DNA of 64,000 nucleotides from NCBI GenBank assembly GCA_034231615.1, contig CM067309.1, positions 42,218,181 through 42,282,180 of the forward strand. Reading direction: 5' to 3'. Positions 9,745-22,109 of the stretch are shown piece by piece. Position 1 is the stretch's first letter; the number at the start of each line of letters is the position of its first letter. Origin of the DNA: Meghimatium bilineatum (Eukaryota > Mollusca > Gastropoda > Stylommatophora > Philomycidae). The translations under genes and the position numbers were made by a program. The notes below the pieces were generated by a model. It was not told the DNA's origin, did not search any database, and was given only the letters and a program-made list of their open reading frames with translations.

Positions 9745-10445
9745 AAGTGCAGGTCTTCTGAAGTTGACTTAGTGATCCGTACAGTAAGTTAGTGACTGTT
9801 AAGTGTGTGTCCTGGCAGTTGAAAGGTAAGAGCAGTCAATAAGGAGGTGTTCCACTGTTTCATTCGGATGAGAGTACTGTCTACAAGTGGGTAGTTGCTG
9901 GGATTTGATTTGGTTTAAATGGCTATTGGTCCTTGCATGTCCTGTTCAAAACTGAAAGATAAGGGATTGGTTTCTCCCGAAGAGTTTGTTTATGTTTTCA
10001 TTATCATTTGGCTGTGTCATTTCACTAAATGTATTTCTACCAATCAGCCCATGTGTCCATCTGATCAACCAGATTTCCCTGGTGTTGTTTCTGAGAATAT
10101 GTTTTCTGTTCCCATACTACAATGTATTTGCTTTTGTTGTTTAGCGGCGTATCATTTCGCAAGTCTGTCCGTTACTTCTATTCCTACTATATCGCTATAT
10201 CCAGGGATCCAAAGTTCTGTCACACTGATTGGGTATGCAGATATAAGACTGTTCGCTGCTCTTGCTATGTGGAGAATATCTTGATTTTCATATGGTGTAT
10301 GTTTAAGTGCTACCAAAACTGACATAGAGTCTGTAAAAATGACTCTGTCCGATGGTTTTTCTTTCATGAGTTCAAACTGTTGGTATATTAACTTAATGGC
10401 TGTCTTGATCGCCTCAGCCTCTGCTTCAGAATTTCAGCTGTTTTC
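9745..10445 (-). mobile_element. LINE relic with RNase H domain and zinc tail
   Basis: The minus frame contains EAEAIKTAIKLIYQQFE, FTDSMSVLVALKH and WIPGYSDIVGIEVTDRLAK, a retroelement RNase H domain (the usual HxGxxGNExAD is degraded to GYSDIVGIEVTD). It is followed by a tail of the form C-x2-Y/C...H..ETVEHLLIDC. This is the C-terminus of an RNase H-bearing, I-like non-LTR element, broken by in-frame stops. It lies inside CA intron 4 in the same orientation as the gene. Confidence 0.78.
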
Positions 10446-10910
10446 ACCGCAAGAGTCACTAAACTTGCAAGGTTTATACATGTATGTCGACATGACTACT
10501 TGTTTCTCTGCATCATATCACGACACGGTCCAGGATTTATACGTGTATGTCGACATAATTACCTTGAAAAACTATCTTGAATGGTGCAGTTGAAGGTGAA
10601 AGAAGAAGATGAAGGCAATGAAAATCATAGAAGACAACTCCACGGACAAGACAATTAAAATGTTTCCAACCTTATCTGTATCACTGACGATAGAAATCTC
10701 TGGAGGACTGACCGTGTGTGCCAGCACATTCCATGTAGACTTTCTCCCTACCACCTTGACGAATTATGGTTAATTGATGTATAGATCAGGCTACTCAGCA
10801 GGAGTTTGAGACGGTCTCAGTGCTTCTACTGAAGTTTTGCCAAATTCTACAAATTAATAGATCACAATTGATACATCGTTACCAAATACACATTTCTAAT
10901 CGGATGTTAC

Positions 10911-11065
10911 CTCCATGGGACGCGACTCGGTGTTGATTAAATGCTCTGATCCAGTGTTTGAGTTAGCTCCCCAGTGGAAATGAAACTGTATTACCCGGTA
11001 CACTCCTGCAGGAAGTCCGCCATTAGCTACTGTTACAGCCGTATTGCCGCTCAAATTTACAACAG
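10911..11065 (-). CDS. Carbonic anhydrase exon 4 (zinc ligands 1 and 2)
   Basis: 155 nt, phase 1 in, phase 0 out, residues 86-137, between acceptor tctttattttag and donor gtaacatc. It contains GGLPAGVYRVIQFHFHWG: H114 and H116 are the first two zinc ligands (His94/His96) and Q112 matches Gln92. GSEH follows, with E126 matching Glu106 of the Glu106-Thr199 gate. It ends in ...RPME, where E137 matches Glu117, which tunes the third zinc His. An N-glycosylation sequon N-L-S begins at N89. The intron sits exactly where vertebrate CA genes split before the third zinc ligand. Confidence 0.96.
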
Positions 11066-11539
11066 CTAAAATAAAGAAATGAATAATTTCAAATGTAATT
11101 TTTTTGCCTATTGGAATAAAATAATGTCATAAAGAACACTGTTAACAAATTACATAAAGAATATAATTATTTTCTAATCAATGTCAAAATGCTTACTCAA
11201 CTTTGCATTTCGAAGCTGCAGAGTACATGCACTTTGACCTTTAATTTTAAAACTCACAAGCTTTGATATTATGTAATTGGATTCACGTTCGCGGTTGAAA
11301 GAAGCGTGCCTCACAAGCATGTTTTGTTTGGTTTGTACTCACGGTAAAAACAATTCGAAGGATCTCTCGTGACAAAATGCAATGGCCCTACTAAATAAGG
11401 CTTACAACTAACTCATGGGAAGTTGTGCTGGCAGGATTAAGTGAACCACGTCCTACATTACTTTTGTATTGTTACACCTGTGATATAACAAAATTGAACT
11501 CATGTCAGGGTTAAAATAAACGCACTTCATCATCACGTG

Positions 11540-12040
11540 CGAGGTATGTATCACGTGACAGAAAGTATCATTCCTCATGGGTCTTCAGATCTGCTCACAA
11601 TTCTGGGACGAATTGACCTGCCACAGTTAGAAACATGTTTAAACAATCTTAAATGTCTCTTATGCATCGTCGTCTTGGGCGACCATTACGTCCTGCTACC
11701 AACAACCATACCTTTCATTACAAATTTTCCCATGACATTATGTCCTTTTATATGGTCACAAAATCTCAGCTTTCTTATTTTAATGTCATTTACTAGTCAA
11801 CCCTTTTCAATTTTTAATATTTTATCAAATCTTGATTTCTCTTTTTCGCTGGCCGCATTTTTTTCAAAAGTCTTCTGTAGCATTTCAATTTGAAGGCAAC
11901 TATTCTTCTGCCACCGTTTTATTAAATGTCCATGATGCACAACCATAAATTACTGCTGGAAATATATTTGTTATAATTCGATGAAATGTATCTCTACAGC
12001 TGGTGTTTGTCAAAGTTTTCTCATTTAGTATTTACCATCA
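11540..12040 (-). mobile_element. LINE relic, RT C-terminal end
   Basis: The minus strand translates, with frameshifts and stops, to IFPAVIYGCASWTFNKT, a KLRFCDHIKGH-like motif and a final RRR-rich segment. This order is typical of the thumb and C-terminus of LINE reverse transcriptases. Heavily decayed. It lies in CA intron 3. Confidence 0.65.
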
Positions 12041-12044
12041 TTCT

Positions 12045-12215
12045 TAATGATCATCCATCCATCCGATCACCCATTCATCCACCCAATCTATCCAATCCAT
12101 TCTGTCACCCATCCAACTACCCAATCCACCCACCCATTCACTTCAACCACTCCATCCACCCCGTCCACTCCATCCACCCACCTAATCCATCTACTCACCT
12201 ATTCCTATTGGAATG
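12045..12215. repeat. CCATCCA-type low-complexity tract
   Basis: Imperfect CCAT/CACC repeats. Confidence 0.85.
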
Positions 12216-12293
12216 TAAATACTTACAGCCTATGTAATCATTTACATTTGTGCTAGCATTCTGTCATATGGATTGCCAGTATTTTTGCTGTAA

Positions 12294-12402
12294 GTCTGCG
12301 CAATTTTATAGACACCATATATATGTGTGTATGTGCAGAAAATTGGTGTGAGTCTGCACAATTTTATAGACACCATATATATGTGTGTATGTGCAGAAAA
12401 TT
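12294..12402. repeat. 58-bp duplication with tatatatgtgtgta core
   Basis: Two copies starting gtctgcgcaattttatagac accatatata. The block tagacacc / ggtgtcta also occurs near 13185 and in the palindrome at 40309. Confidence 0.88.
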
Positions 12403-13073
12403 CCTCGTGTGTTTTCTATTGTGTAAATTTGAATGTTCCTGGAGGGGAGTCGGCGTTTATACGTCAATGTTGCCGTCGTGATGTTTACTAGGCGCGAACA
12501 AGGAAGCGACAGATCACCACGGGTATAAGTTGTAGCTCTGCAACTGGTAGGGCGGTGCAACCATGTGTCCCGACATAAAGTATTGTCAAAGGTAGTTTAT
12601 ATAAATGGATATCCCCCACATAGATGTGGAAAGCAACGGGAAACTATAACATTATTCTGCCAAGAAAAAAGTCATGGCGACACAAATAAGTAAGCCTACA
12701 GTAAGTGTTCATATTGCAAGGTTGAACGTCAGGTAGTTATCGCAGAGTGGTAAATAAAGACAACATCAAGAAAGAAATGGAAAGAATGAACGTAAATTAA
12801 AACTAATGTGGAGGTCTTGAAAGAGTCAAATTTGAAACGGACGTTAATCAATATTATATGAAAAATACAATCTTCATTTTTTGAGACAGGGAGGTTTGAA
12901 AACATAGTGACAACAGGTAAGATTGAGGGCAACAACGACAGAGGGCGACAACGTGAATTTGACAGTTTGACAACCTGGCACGGCAGGGAAACAACAACGA
13001 TCTTGATACATAATGCTAGAGATAGAGAGCTGTGGTAAGCCACGATCGCCTTCGCCAGTCGACATGGGACCTG

Positions 13074-13076
13074 ATG

Positions 13077-13157
<81 letters not shown>

Positions 13158-13313
13158 TCTATAAGATCTCACAGACCCTTGTATATGGTGTCTATAAAAT
13201 CGTACAGTCCCACACCAAAAATATTCGCACTTTATATAACATACTGACAGCGCAAATGAAGATGATTTCATAACTATATATACATACATAACTATATATA
13301 CAGACATAACTAT

Positions 13314-13355
<42 letters not shown>
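13074..13355. repeat. Compound microsatellites
   Basis: (AT)n(GT)n(GCGT)n at 13074-13159 and (CA)n(TA)n at 13314-13355, in CA intron 3 close to exon 3. The ORFs across them are artefacts. Confidence 0.92.
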
Positions 13356-13415
13356 CATTGACGAGAAAGTACAATCATTAATTAATGGTCGATGAGGTAA
13401 GACATGGATGCTTAC

Positions 13416-13586
13416 CTGAGTGTCCATTGTTCTTGAGTGTCATAGTCACACCGTTGATTGTATCATAGTTTTGGAATACAAACGGCTCCGTCACTGTGTT
13501 AGGCTTCACATCGCCTTCGAAAATGTTGATTGGAGACTGACGTTTTTGGCCACAGGTTGGAGAAATGCTTTTCCATGTGTCTGGAC
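13416..13586 (-). CDS. Carbonic anhydrase exon 3 (QSPINI, shuttle His)
   Basis: 171 nt, phase 1 to phase 1, residues 29-86. It starts after the acceptor tatatcaccag and ends at donor gtaagcat. It encodes PDTW, then ISPTCGQKRQSPINI (C40 to I50), the conserved CA block in which C40 corresponds to the first cysteine of the disulfide in secreted and membrane CAs (Cys23 of human numbering). Near its end is KNNGHS, whose H84 aligns with the proton-shuttle His64 of CA II. Retaining His64 implies a fast isoform. The frame is open throughout and the codons show no decay. Confidence 0.95.
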
Positions 13587-13971
13587 CTGGTGATATAAAA
13601 AAGGCAAATTTGTTCTAATTTCTTTGTTTTTCTCGTTGAGCGGCGATTATGGCCTGCAGGACGAAACGTTGGTTTCTATTTTTGTGTAGTGTCTAATTCT
13701 TTATTTTTGTGCACTCGATCTTAAACTCACGTGCTGGATACATTGATGTTATGGAATGATTTGACACAGGCATACACTTCACCGTCTGCTAAAAGTGATT
13801 GGGCATCTATGGGTCTGCTCCAAGTTCTATAACGTCAACTCTTAAATACTTGACATACTTGTACGGAATTATTTATATAGTAGATACACAATCAAGCTGC
13901 GATATCTGCAACTTTTAGTTAGACAAAATGGAATTCATCATGACATTACACTTTATTAATCATGCTGACTG

Positions 13972-14168
13972 TCTACTGTGCAGGTTGGTTGTATCATCCT
14001 ATCTACTGTGGAGGTTGGTAGTATCATCCTATCTACTGTGGAGGTTGGTTGTATCATCCTATCTACTGTGCAGGTTGATTGTATCATCCTATCTACTGTG
14101 CAGGTTGGTTGTATCATCCTATCTAATGTGGAGATTAGTTGTATCATCCTATCTACTGTGGAGTTTGG
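13972..14168. repeat. 30-bp minisatellite, ~6.5 copies
   Basis: Unit tctactgtgcaggttggttg tatcatccta in CA intron 2. 30 is divisible by 3, hence the open frames. Confidence 0.92.
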
Positions 14169-14705
14169 TTGCATAAATCTAACGCCTAAAACCTCCTCAG
14201 ACGCATCTTGTAACACGCGTAGTAAGTGACAGTGTTTCTCATCTGTGTTCACTCTTCCAACACAACTTGAGGTTTGCCTGACTATGTTTTTCTTTATACT
14301 TTATTCTTGACTGTCGTCAATTCGCCAATAAAAGACAGTCCTACAGAATTCAAACAAGCCGTTTCGGTCGCGATTACATTTCTTAAAGTCCAGTAGAAAA
14401 TATGAAACTACCACTACGAACGGTCACTTTTTATCAGAATAAAACGACGTATTCTTGAATTTAATCTCCCTAGTGTCGCAGGGGCCAAATTGGGAGTCAA
14501 TTTACATAACCATACTCCGAGAACATTGTTTATTCTCATATTTTTTTAATTTCTTATTCTCAATTATTACAAATTGACCCTCTGACGTGTCTTACCTCCC
14601 GCACTTAACACCCCCCCCCCCAAACAAAATTACTTGTCTAAAGCTATCACAAACTACATGAAGTGTAACACATAGGTTAACACAATATTAAGCGAGATAA
14701 CTCAC

Positions 14706-14729
14706 CATTGGCTCCTGAGTAACTCCATT
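14706..14729 (-). CDS. Carbonic anhydrase exon 2 (24-nt micro-exon)
   Basis: A 24-nt exon between a pyrimidine-rich acceptor (cctttgtccatttcag) and the donor gtgagt. Phase 1 in and phase 1 out. With flanking bases it encodes E-W-S-Y-S-G-A-N-G (residues 21-29), the N-terminal signature of alpha-CAs (WxY....G, followed by PxxW in the next exon). It is too short for ORF-based gene finders. The acceptor tract lies beside a 54-bp tandem repeat in intron 1 that contains a second copy of the same pyrimidine tract. Confidence 0.88.
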
Positions 14730-14737
14730 CTGAAATG

Positions 14738-14852
14738 GACAAAGGAAAATAATTGTACAAAATAACACTGACGAATGCAAACAATGGGATTGACAAAGGG
14801 AAATAATTGCACAAAATAACACTGACGAATGCAAACAATGGGATTGACAAAG
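14738..14852. repeat. 54-bp duplication beside the micro-exon acceptor
   Basis: Two copies and a partial third, starting gacaaaggaaaataattg. They include the pyrimidine tract (gene strand) used upstream of exon 2. Confidence 0.88.
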
Positions 14853-14904
14853 CAAAAACATTATATACAACATTGAATAATCATCAAAGCTACATACGAA
14901 GACA

Positions 14905-15130
14905 ACCGATTAAGTGGTTTTAACATGCTTCCAGACTACCATCTACTATACAGACACGATAGATATAAAGCCAAGGGGAGACCTTGCAAGCAATGGATTA
15001 CATAAATAAAAGAGTCACCAGAAAGAAACACAAATGATGCACACACACAAATCCATCTCCAGAGAACTATTCTACCCGTGGCACTGCAAGGCATAAAGAG
15101 GTAGACAGCGAAAAGAATGAAGAAAGACGA
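14905..15130 (+). mobile_element. LINE 3' relic
   Basis: Plus-strand pieces I-K-W-F, HASRLP, KAKGRPCKQWIT and IKES, then LQRTILPVALQGIKR, correspond to the tail of the copy at 861-1290. Interrupted by stops. Confidence 0.65.
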
Positions 15131-15139
15131 AGAATTAAA

Positions 15140-16100
15140 TAGTCAGAGATAATTATTATAGCAACAACAAGAAATTAAAACAATATCTAAATTGTGTAAT
15201 AGATATAATCCACGATGTGTACAGGGTGGTTGAAGTAGGAATGCATCTCGTACAAGAGGTTCCATTCTCCAAATCTCATTCACGATAGCCGTATTCGCTG
15301 GTTTACCAGATATACGAACACTATTTGTTGTCGTTGTAAAGTTCTGGTATAACTGAAGTGGACTAACACCCACCGTTCAAAGCATCGTACCACATCATAA
15401 AAGAAGTATTTTTCTTAACGAAATATGTCTTCACTGTCTTCACCTCAATTCACAGTTCAGAAAGCAATGGTAACCTATTGAATTATATAAATAACTGAAT
15501 TTCACTGAATTCAATTGTCATTCGTGTTATCAGTACTTTGTTTACCCAATTTAAGACTGTCATAATGCAAGCATTGTTGTCAGTTTTATTTCCGTCAATG
15601 GCCCGACACATCGGACTTTGGCATGATACCGGTATCACTACACATTTTCGAAAGAGTCAACACGCTTTCCATGAATTTTACACTCCATGAATAGAGGCAT
15701 ATTCCAACAAAATACAACAAAAACATCATGTAGAATCACAACAAACAGCACAAACACACAGAAAAGTTATTGAATACAAAATAAACAACTTAGTCACTCA
15801 AAACAGCAACAGAACGAGTGTCATTGCCCCGCCCATCTTCCCCCCCCCCCCAAGACAGTAAATGAATCATAGAAATTGAAATGGTAACATCCACAATGTA
15901 TGAATATTGATAATCTGAATGTAGGGAACACAGATTCAGCGACTTTGTATTATGCAAATAGATTTACAAACTGTCTGGTCATACTCTAAAGAAACCACAA
16001 GTTCATGGTTATTATAGGAACCTTTGCTCCATCTATGGATCTTCCATATAACTACTCGTTAAGATGAAATGAAGTTTAGTTCCCGAAGACAAGGCGAGGG
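15140..16100. other. Intron 1 stretch, nothing recognised
   Basis: AT-rich, with a C run at 15840-15851 and a weak family A-like block near 15600 (cccgacacatcggac). No coding signal. Confidence 0.5.
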
Positions 16101-16169
16101 CTTTATTCGTTTAGTGACGAGGGGGAGAGAAAAGCAGCTTTCCGAATCATAGCTTTGTTTATTAGGATG

Positions 16170-16700
16170 CTCAATTGTACGGGAAACATATTTACAAACA
16201 TGTGACAAACACAAGAGATTCTGAATATAAATGGGATATTTCAACAATAGAATATTGCTCAGCAGAGATCAGACAGAGATTAGCAATAGTCATACAAAGA
16301 ATATCACAGAAGAAAAATGTATGGAACGATGTAAACAGAAAAACGACGTTACAACTATTAAGAACATATATATTTCCAGTGACAACATATGATTGTGAGA
16401 CATGGGCACAGAAATTCGCAATGGAAAATAAAATATTGGCATGCGAAATGAAATGTTATAAAAAAAAGCTCTAAGAATATCATGGACAGAAAAAAACGAA
16501 CCAACGCAGAAGTCCGCAAAGACCCGAACATAGAGGAAGACTGGCTTGTCAAACTATAAAATAAGCAAGCTAACATATTTCTCATATACAAAAACACACA
16601 GCAGTTTTGAAAGATCTATCATGGAGGGAGCAGTTACTGGTAGAGAACAAGAGGCAGACCAAGACTACGGTTACGGGTAGAGAACATGAGGCAGACCAAG
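16170..16700 (+). mobile_element. LINE relic, RT thumb and C-terminus
   Basis: An open stretch (16175-16474) reads CSAEIRQRLAI, then TTLQLLRTYIFPVTTYDCET and EMKCYKKKL, the post-catalytic RT region with the YxCETW motif. Frameshifts follow, with further C-terminal pieces to about 16.7 kb, including an internal duplication of about 36 bp (RQTKTTVTGRE). No endonuclease or YxDD region is present. Confidence 0.72.
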
Positions 16701-17119
16701 ACTACGGTGGAAACATAACATTCAAATATGGAACTAGAGGAATCTGTGCAATGCACAGAATCGAGAGACTTACAGAGTGGCAACGTTGTGTAAAGGACAC
16801 GTCACATAGATAGATTTGAACTAACTCCTCTTGAACACAAAATAATACGATTTACTTTCTGCATCAGCTGATGTATCGGCTACATTACGTCATATTATGA
16901 CACAGAAGTGTAATATCGAATATTCATCGATACTTATAGAATATAGAACCGCATGCCTTGGCATAAGTGCGTGACATTTATAGATGATTACTATCCGTGT
17001 GATCTGAACTATTCCAGGTATGCAGGTTTCCACGTTAATGACAGCAGACAGGTCAGGTATACATTGAAATTGCCTACAGTGGAAATGTAGATTTGAAAAC
17101 ACGGGTGACAGTGCACATA

Positions 17120-17320
17120 TTAGGTATTATAAGAAGACAAACATTAATAAATGCATTGACAAAACAATTGATTGCTAATATATTAGATATTATAGAACAG
17201 ACATCAATAACAAAACAATTGATTGCTAATATATTAGATATTATAGAACAAACATCAATAACAAAACAAGTGAATGTTAATATATTAAATATTATAGAAC
17301 AAATATCAATAAATGCATGA
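17120..17320. repeat. 51-bp minisatellite, ~3.5 copies
   Basis: Unit aaaacaattgattgctaata tattagatat.... Confidence 0.88.
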
Positions 17321-17359
17321 ACAAAATAATTGTTATTTAGTGTATGAGAATACTTCTTT

Positions 17360-17510
17360 CATACGATGCGGTGTTCTTCTTGTGAAATATTGATCGCATG
17401 ATGTTCATTTTGTGAAATATTCATCTTGTGAAGTATTCCTCCTGTGAAATTGTATCTTGTGAAACGTTCATCATTTGAAATTTTCATCTTATGAAACTTG
17501 CTATATGAAA
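17360..17510. repeat. Degenerate tcatcttgtgaaa repeat
   Basis: About seven eroded copies of ttcatcttgtgaaat. Confidence 0.7.
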
Positions 17511-17519
17511 CTTATGAAA

Positions 17520-19070
17520 CCCCCACCCCTCCAAAAAAAATTCAAAAAACAATTCGGTACTGTCCTAGTAGAGACTAACACATATTAAATGGAACAACAA
17601 ACTTTAGTGAAACGAAGCTAAGGTACAAAGGGACATAAAACATATACAATGACACAATCAGAAATAATGCAACAAGTTTTATGGGACACGTAATCTTGCA
17701 TCAGAACGAGAGGAGCATCAAATGTGGGTTTTGTCCTTGATGTCCACATAAATTCTGTACGATAACTTTTAATATGCTATAGAGATGTGGCACGGTGTGT
17801 ATTGTTTCTCCATTCTACGCTACCCCACACTAATGTGCAGAGTAAATTATTTTCCTTGTGCTTCCGTAACGCGCAGATAGTAACACGGCAATCATTTGTA
17901 CTGTGCGCTCATTATTGCTCACTACACACTGAGAGAGCCCCGCACCCCAATGTGCAGCAGGCAGAAGAAATTTAGAGTACAGATATTATCAACAGGTAAT
18001 ACTTTTTCTGTTTTGTAGAAAAACAACCAATTGCTATTTATTTCTGGTGAGACACAACCCATCATGTTTGAGCTAGCAGCAGCCATGTTTGTTATTGTAT
18101 GTGGCAACAAATAATAGCTAATGTCCATGCGCAGTGACTATCTAAAAAGTTGGATTAAAAACTTGAACTATGTAGTGGCGTCTACTAGGAAAGAACCCAA
18201 AATTCAACACAATGCGGGTCATGTAGCCCACGCTAAGAACCTCTGATATAGAAGAGCCAGACTATTTCTAAACATCATCTGCAAACCGGGGTCTGACAGA
18301 ATATACAAGCTACCTCAATACAATTCACAGTTCGATACAACATTTAGGGATGAGTGTTTCTTCTGTTACCAATGACCCAGTCTTCATCGATCCAACAGCG
18401 AATTTAGACAGGGTTTTCTGACTTGTTACCAAGCATGGATGTATTCCTGTTTGGTGTGATGGATTCTTGACGAGACAATCCGATACAAAGTAAAACTGTG
18501 AATAAAGTCTTGGGTAACGTCAAACACAAACAACGCATTTCAAGGATAAGAAGCTAGAAGGATGGTAATTCTTGAGACCAAACACACACGTCTTTAGCAA
18601 ATAGATATCTTAGAATAAATGAACTTAGTAAACCGCGATCGCCTGTATGAACTTAAATTTGCGTTTTGAATTAATATAGAAAGAGAAGAACTATCTCGTA
18701 CAAAAATAATGTATATACAATTTCTTTCTGAAATTTTGCAACAGAAAGAAAACAACATGAGGAAATATACGTTTTATCCAGTGTGCTGACGAGGCCCGAA
18801 TGGTAGAAAAGAATATTAACACAGATGTGTCATGTATGATGTAAGAGGTGATTAAGGAGAACTGCCGTGGAGTTGACATTCACATTTCATACAGCGTCAG
18901 AGTCAAACGTCATGGTGAGATCGTATGTGTGCGGACGACATTCGCATGCATCGCAGCAAGTCTTGAAACCACGGTGTATTCTGTTCTCTTGAGAATGAAC
19001 ACAGAAGATATATTTGCAACTTTTGTCTCGTAATTTTTATCGAAAATCTTCATTCAGACTTCTCCATTCA
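17520..19070. other. Intron 1 stretch, nothing recognised
   Basis: No array, LINE motif or tRNA-like segment seen. ORFs are under 75 codons and have no recognisable content. Confidence 0.5.
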
Positions 19071-19078
19071 GTCTATTT

Positions 19079-19430
19079 TGTGATCTGTGAACCGTATTTT
19101 GTGATCTGTGAACCGTATTTTGTGATCTGTGAACCGTATTTCTTCTTGTGATATAGTCTGTCTACATGAGTAATTTACCTAGTAATTCTATTTTGTATAT
19201 TCTGAACACACGTGAATTTGACGCTAACTTACAGATAGCCAAACACAAGTGAATATGACACCAACTTACAGATAGCCAAACACACGTGAATTTGACACCA
19301 ACTTACAGATAGCCAAACATATGTGAATTTGACACCTACTTACAGATGGCCAAACACACGTGAATTTGACACCAACTTACAGATAGCCAAACACATGTGA
19401 ATTTGACACCAACTACAGATAGCCAAACAG
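19079..19430. repeat. 22-bp and 37-bp minisatellites
   Basis: Three copies of tgtgatctgtgaaccgtatt tt, then about six copies of acacgtgaatttgacaccaa cttacagatagccaaac (19200-19430). Confidence 0.9.
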
Positions 19431-19509
19431 TCATAGCAACAAGAAAAATCAAAGCATCGAAGAGTGCTGGTTCCTTAACAACATTCTAACAAGAAAGCTG
19501 GTTCCTTGG

Positions 19510-19600
19510 TGTTCCTGTGATTGTGTCTGTTGCAGAGTATTTCTTCGTGTGATTGTGTCTGTTACAGAGTATTTCTTCGTGTGATTGTTTCTGTCTTGTG
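19510..19600. repeat. 35-bp duplication
   Basis: Two to three copies of gtgtctgttacagagtattt cttcgtgtgatt. Confidence 0.85.
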
Positions 19601-19769
19601 ACTTGTAACTTACATCTTTTACTTCTTGTTTTCTGCTTCAACAAGAGACCACCAGGTGTGATAGTCCCCAATTGCTTGGAAACTCTCTCAGGTTAAGATC
19701 TAATCGATGAATTCAAACGATGCTGATTTACCTGTTAATTATATCTATTGTCTTGTTCAAAAATGCTGT

Positions 19770-20010
19770 CAGACGTTGTGGAAAGTTGAAGTTTTATGTA
19801 TTTGGCCATCTGTGTTGTGCTGTGTTACCATCGTTAAGCCGTTTTTGTAAACAATATTCTGATTTGAGTCTTTCCATTTTGTTCTTGGTACATCTATTGC
19901 TTTGTAGTCGCTCTTTCTGCTGATGTATACCTGGATGGTTGATTGTGATGGCTCCATTCGCATAATGTGGCCTAACCAGTTGATCTGTGGTCTTTCTATA
20001 TGTTTTTTTG
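19770..20010 (-). mobile_element. LINE 3' relic
   Basis: The minus frame reads IERPQINWLGHIMRMEPSQS, then VPRTKWKDS, resembling the WLGH...RGRPRxxW tail of LINE reverse transcriptases. It abuts the 31-bp array that begins at about 20010. Confidence 0.68.
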
Positions 20011-20718
20011 TATGATACGGTCTATATTATCCTTCTGTTTGCATGATACGGTCTATATTATCCTTCTGTTTGCATGATACGGTCTATATTATCCTTCTGT
20101 TTGCATGATACGGTCTATATTATCCTTCTGTTTGCATGATACGGTCTATATTATCCTTCTGTTTGCATGATACGGTCTATATTATCCTTCTGTTTGCATG
20201 ATAGGTCTATATTATCCTTCTGTTTGCATGATACGGTCTATATTATCCTTCTGTTTGCATGATACGGTCTATATTATCCTTCTGTTTGCATGATACGGTC
20301 TATATTATCCTTCTGTTTGCATGATACGGTCTATATTATCCTTCTGTTTGCATGATACGGTCTATATTATCCTTCTGTTTGCATGATACGGTCTATATTA
20401 TCCTTCTGTTTGCATGATACGGTCTATATTATCCTTCTGTTTGCATGATACGGTCTATATTATCCTTCTGTTTGCATGATACGGTCTATATTATCCTTCT
20501 GTTTGCATGATACGGTCTATATTATCCTTCTGTTTGCATGATACGGTCTATATTATCCTTCTGTTTGCATGATACGGTCTATATTATCCCTCTGTTTGCA
20601 TGATACGGTCTATATTATCCTTCTGTTTGCATGATACGGTCTATATTATCCTTCTGTTTGCATGATCCGGTCTGTATTATCCTTCTGTTTGCATGATACG
20701 GTCTATATATTATCCTTC
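20010..20718. repeat. 31-bp satellite array, ~23 copies
   Basis: Unit tgcatgatacggtctatatt atccttctgtt, nearly identical copies (one with a single-base deletion near 20200, one with ccctctg). It sits between two LINE relics on opposite strands. Confidence 0.95.
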
Positions 20719-21830
20719 TGATGTCTTCCTTTCTCATTCAGACTCTTCTGTTGACGTTTATAGCGTATCATTGCGTATCATTCTTGGGTGCACAAGATAC
20801 ACATCAACAAGAGCTATGCGGTACCGACTTTACTATTCAATACAAGGCACATATTATAGTAGTGCCGTGTACAGGCGTACCTTCAAATACATGCAGAAAT
20901 TCAGAAAGTTAAAGGCAGCAGACTCAAGAGAGGGAGGTCATGGATGGGACGTTCTGAGGATGTCATACAAAGCGGTTACAGATTACAAGATGTGGCAGCA
21001 GGTGCAGAATGGGTTAGTCTACCCACAGATTTTGAAACTTGTTTGAGAGTAGTACTATCACTTAGCAGGGAATGCAGAGAATGGTGTCCCACAGCTTTGG
21101 AGAATGAAGTGCAGGCTTTGGTCAGTGAGAATACCAAAGAGGGGGATATGATTATATACACTGATGGATCTGTGATTAGACATGTTCGCAGTGCTTATGC
21201 CTAAACAGCTCAATGCGCAGGTAAAAATATCAGGAAGGAGAGTGGAGCCTTTTCTGGTAATACGAGTAGCATGACCTTGAAGATTATGTCGGTGACCAGG
21301 TAATTTGAGCTGGTAGGCACACAGAAAGGACGCAGGTCTGCATCTTGAGTGACGCTATGAGTTGGATTAAGGCGGCACAGGTGGGTCTCGTTTGCGAACG
21401 GTGGATTGAGGCATGGAGAAACACGAGGCTGAAAGTGGTTACATTTATTTTCTATCCGGGACATGTGGGTGTTCGAGGCAATGAAAAAGCATATCAACTG
21501 GCGTCATGTGCGGTTATGGCACAGGGCGATGGGGAAATGGATCGAGCTGACGTTTTGAACTCCTTAAGAGATATAGCACACGAGAGTGAGACTAATGTGG
21601 ATGATGATTCCTTTTCAATGGCCAGGATTATAGATCAGGGATTGAAATGCGGTGTTGCTAGAAGTGAACATTTTAGGGGGGGGGGGGGCAGAATAATGAT
21701 GGTCAACCAACATAGGACCGGTACTGTCAGCAGAAGTGTAATGGCTAAATTTCCCATTATCATTGTTTAGCATGGTGTTTTACAGCTTGGTTGAGATAGT
21801 TTGTGATGTGATATTTTCTATATAAGAGGT
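20714..21830 (+). mobile_element. RNase H-bearing LINE relic
   Basis: Ordered plus-strand fragments are RIILGCTRYTSTRAMRYRL (connection region), TDFETCLRVVLSLSRECREW, IIYTDGSV (RNase H first Asp strand) and, after stops and a frameshift, FYPGHVGVRGNEKAYQLAS (RNase H last motif), DRADVLNSLRDI and a tail with NQHRTGTVSRSV. The same tail family recurs at 33.8-34.3 kb and 55.5-55.8 kb. It is broken by stops at about 21203 and by a poly-G tract at 21677-21687. Confidence 0.78.
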
Positions 21831-22109
21831 AGTTACATAGTCTCTGTAAAACAGCCTTACATGCCAGAAAAAAATAATGGTTAGGGGACCGCATTTTTAT
21901 CACTTCTGATTTACTGACATTTTAAAATGTAGGATTTACCAGCTCACCGGTACGGCGGATGGGTTTAAGTAAACTTGAAAACCACCTACTTGTAATTATT
22001 AGTGCTCCCAAACACTGTTGAACTCGCATGAAACCAGTCCGTCATTGCAAGAGCACCATGGTTGAGCACGAATAGTCTTAAGTTTTAAAAAAAAAGTTAA
22101 ACGTAATAG

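Noticed and set aside
10572-10754. Minus-strand ORF considered as an extra CA exon between exons 4 and 5
   Set aside because: Exons 4 and 5 already join in phase 0 at the conserved CA intron position (Glu before HxVH), leaving no room for another exon.
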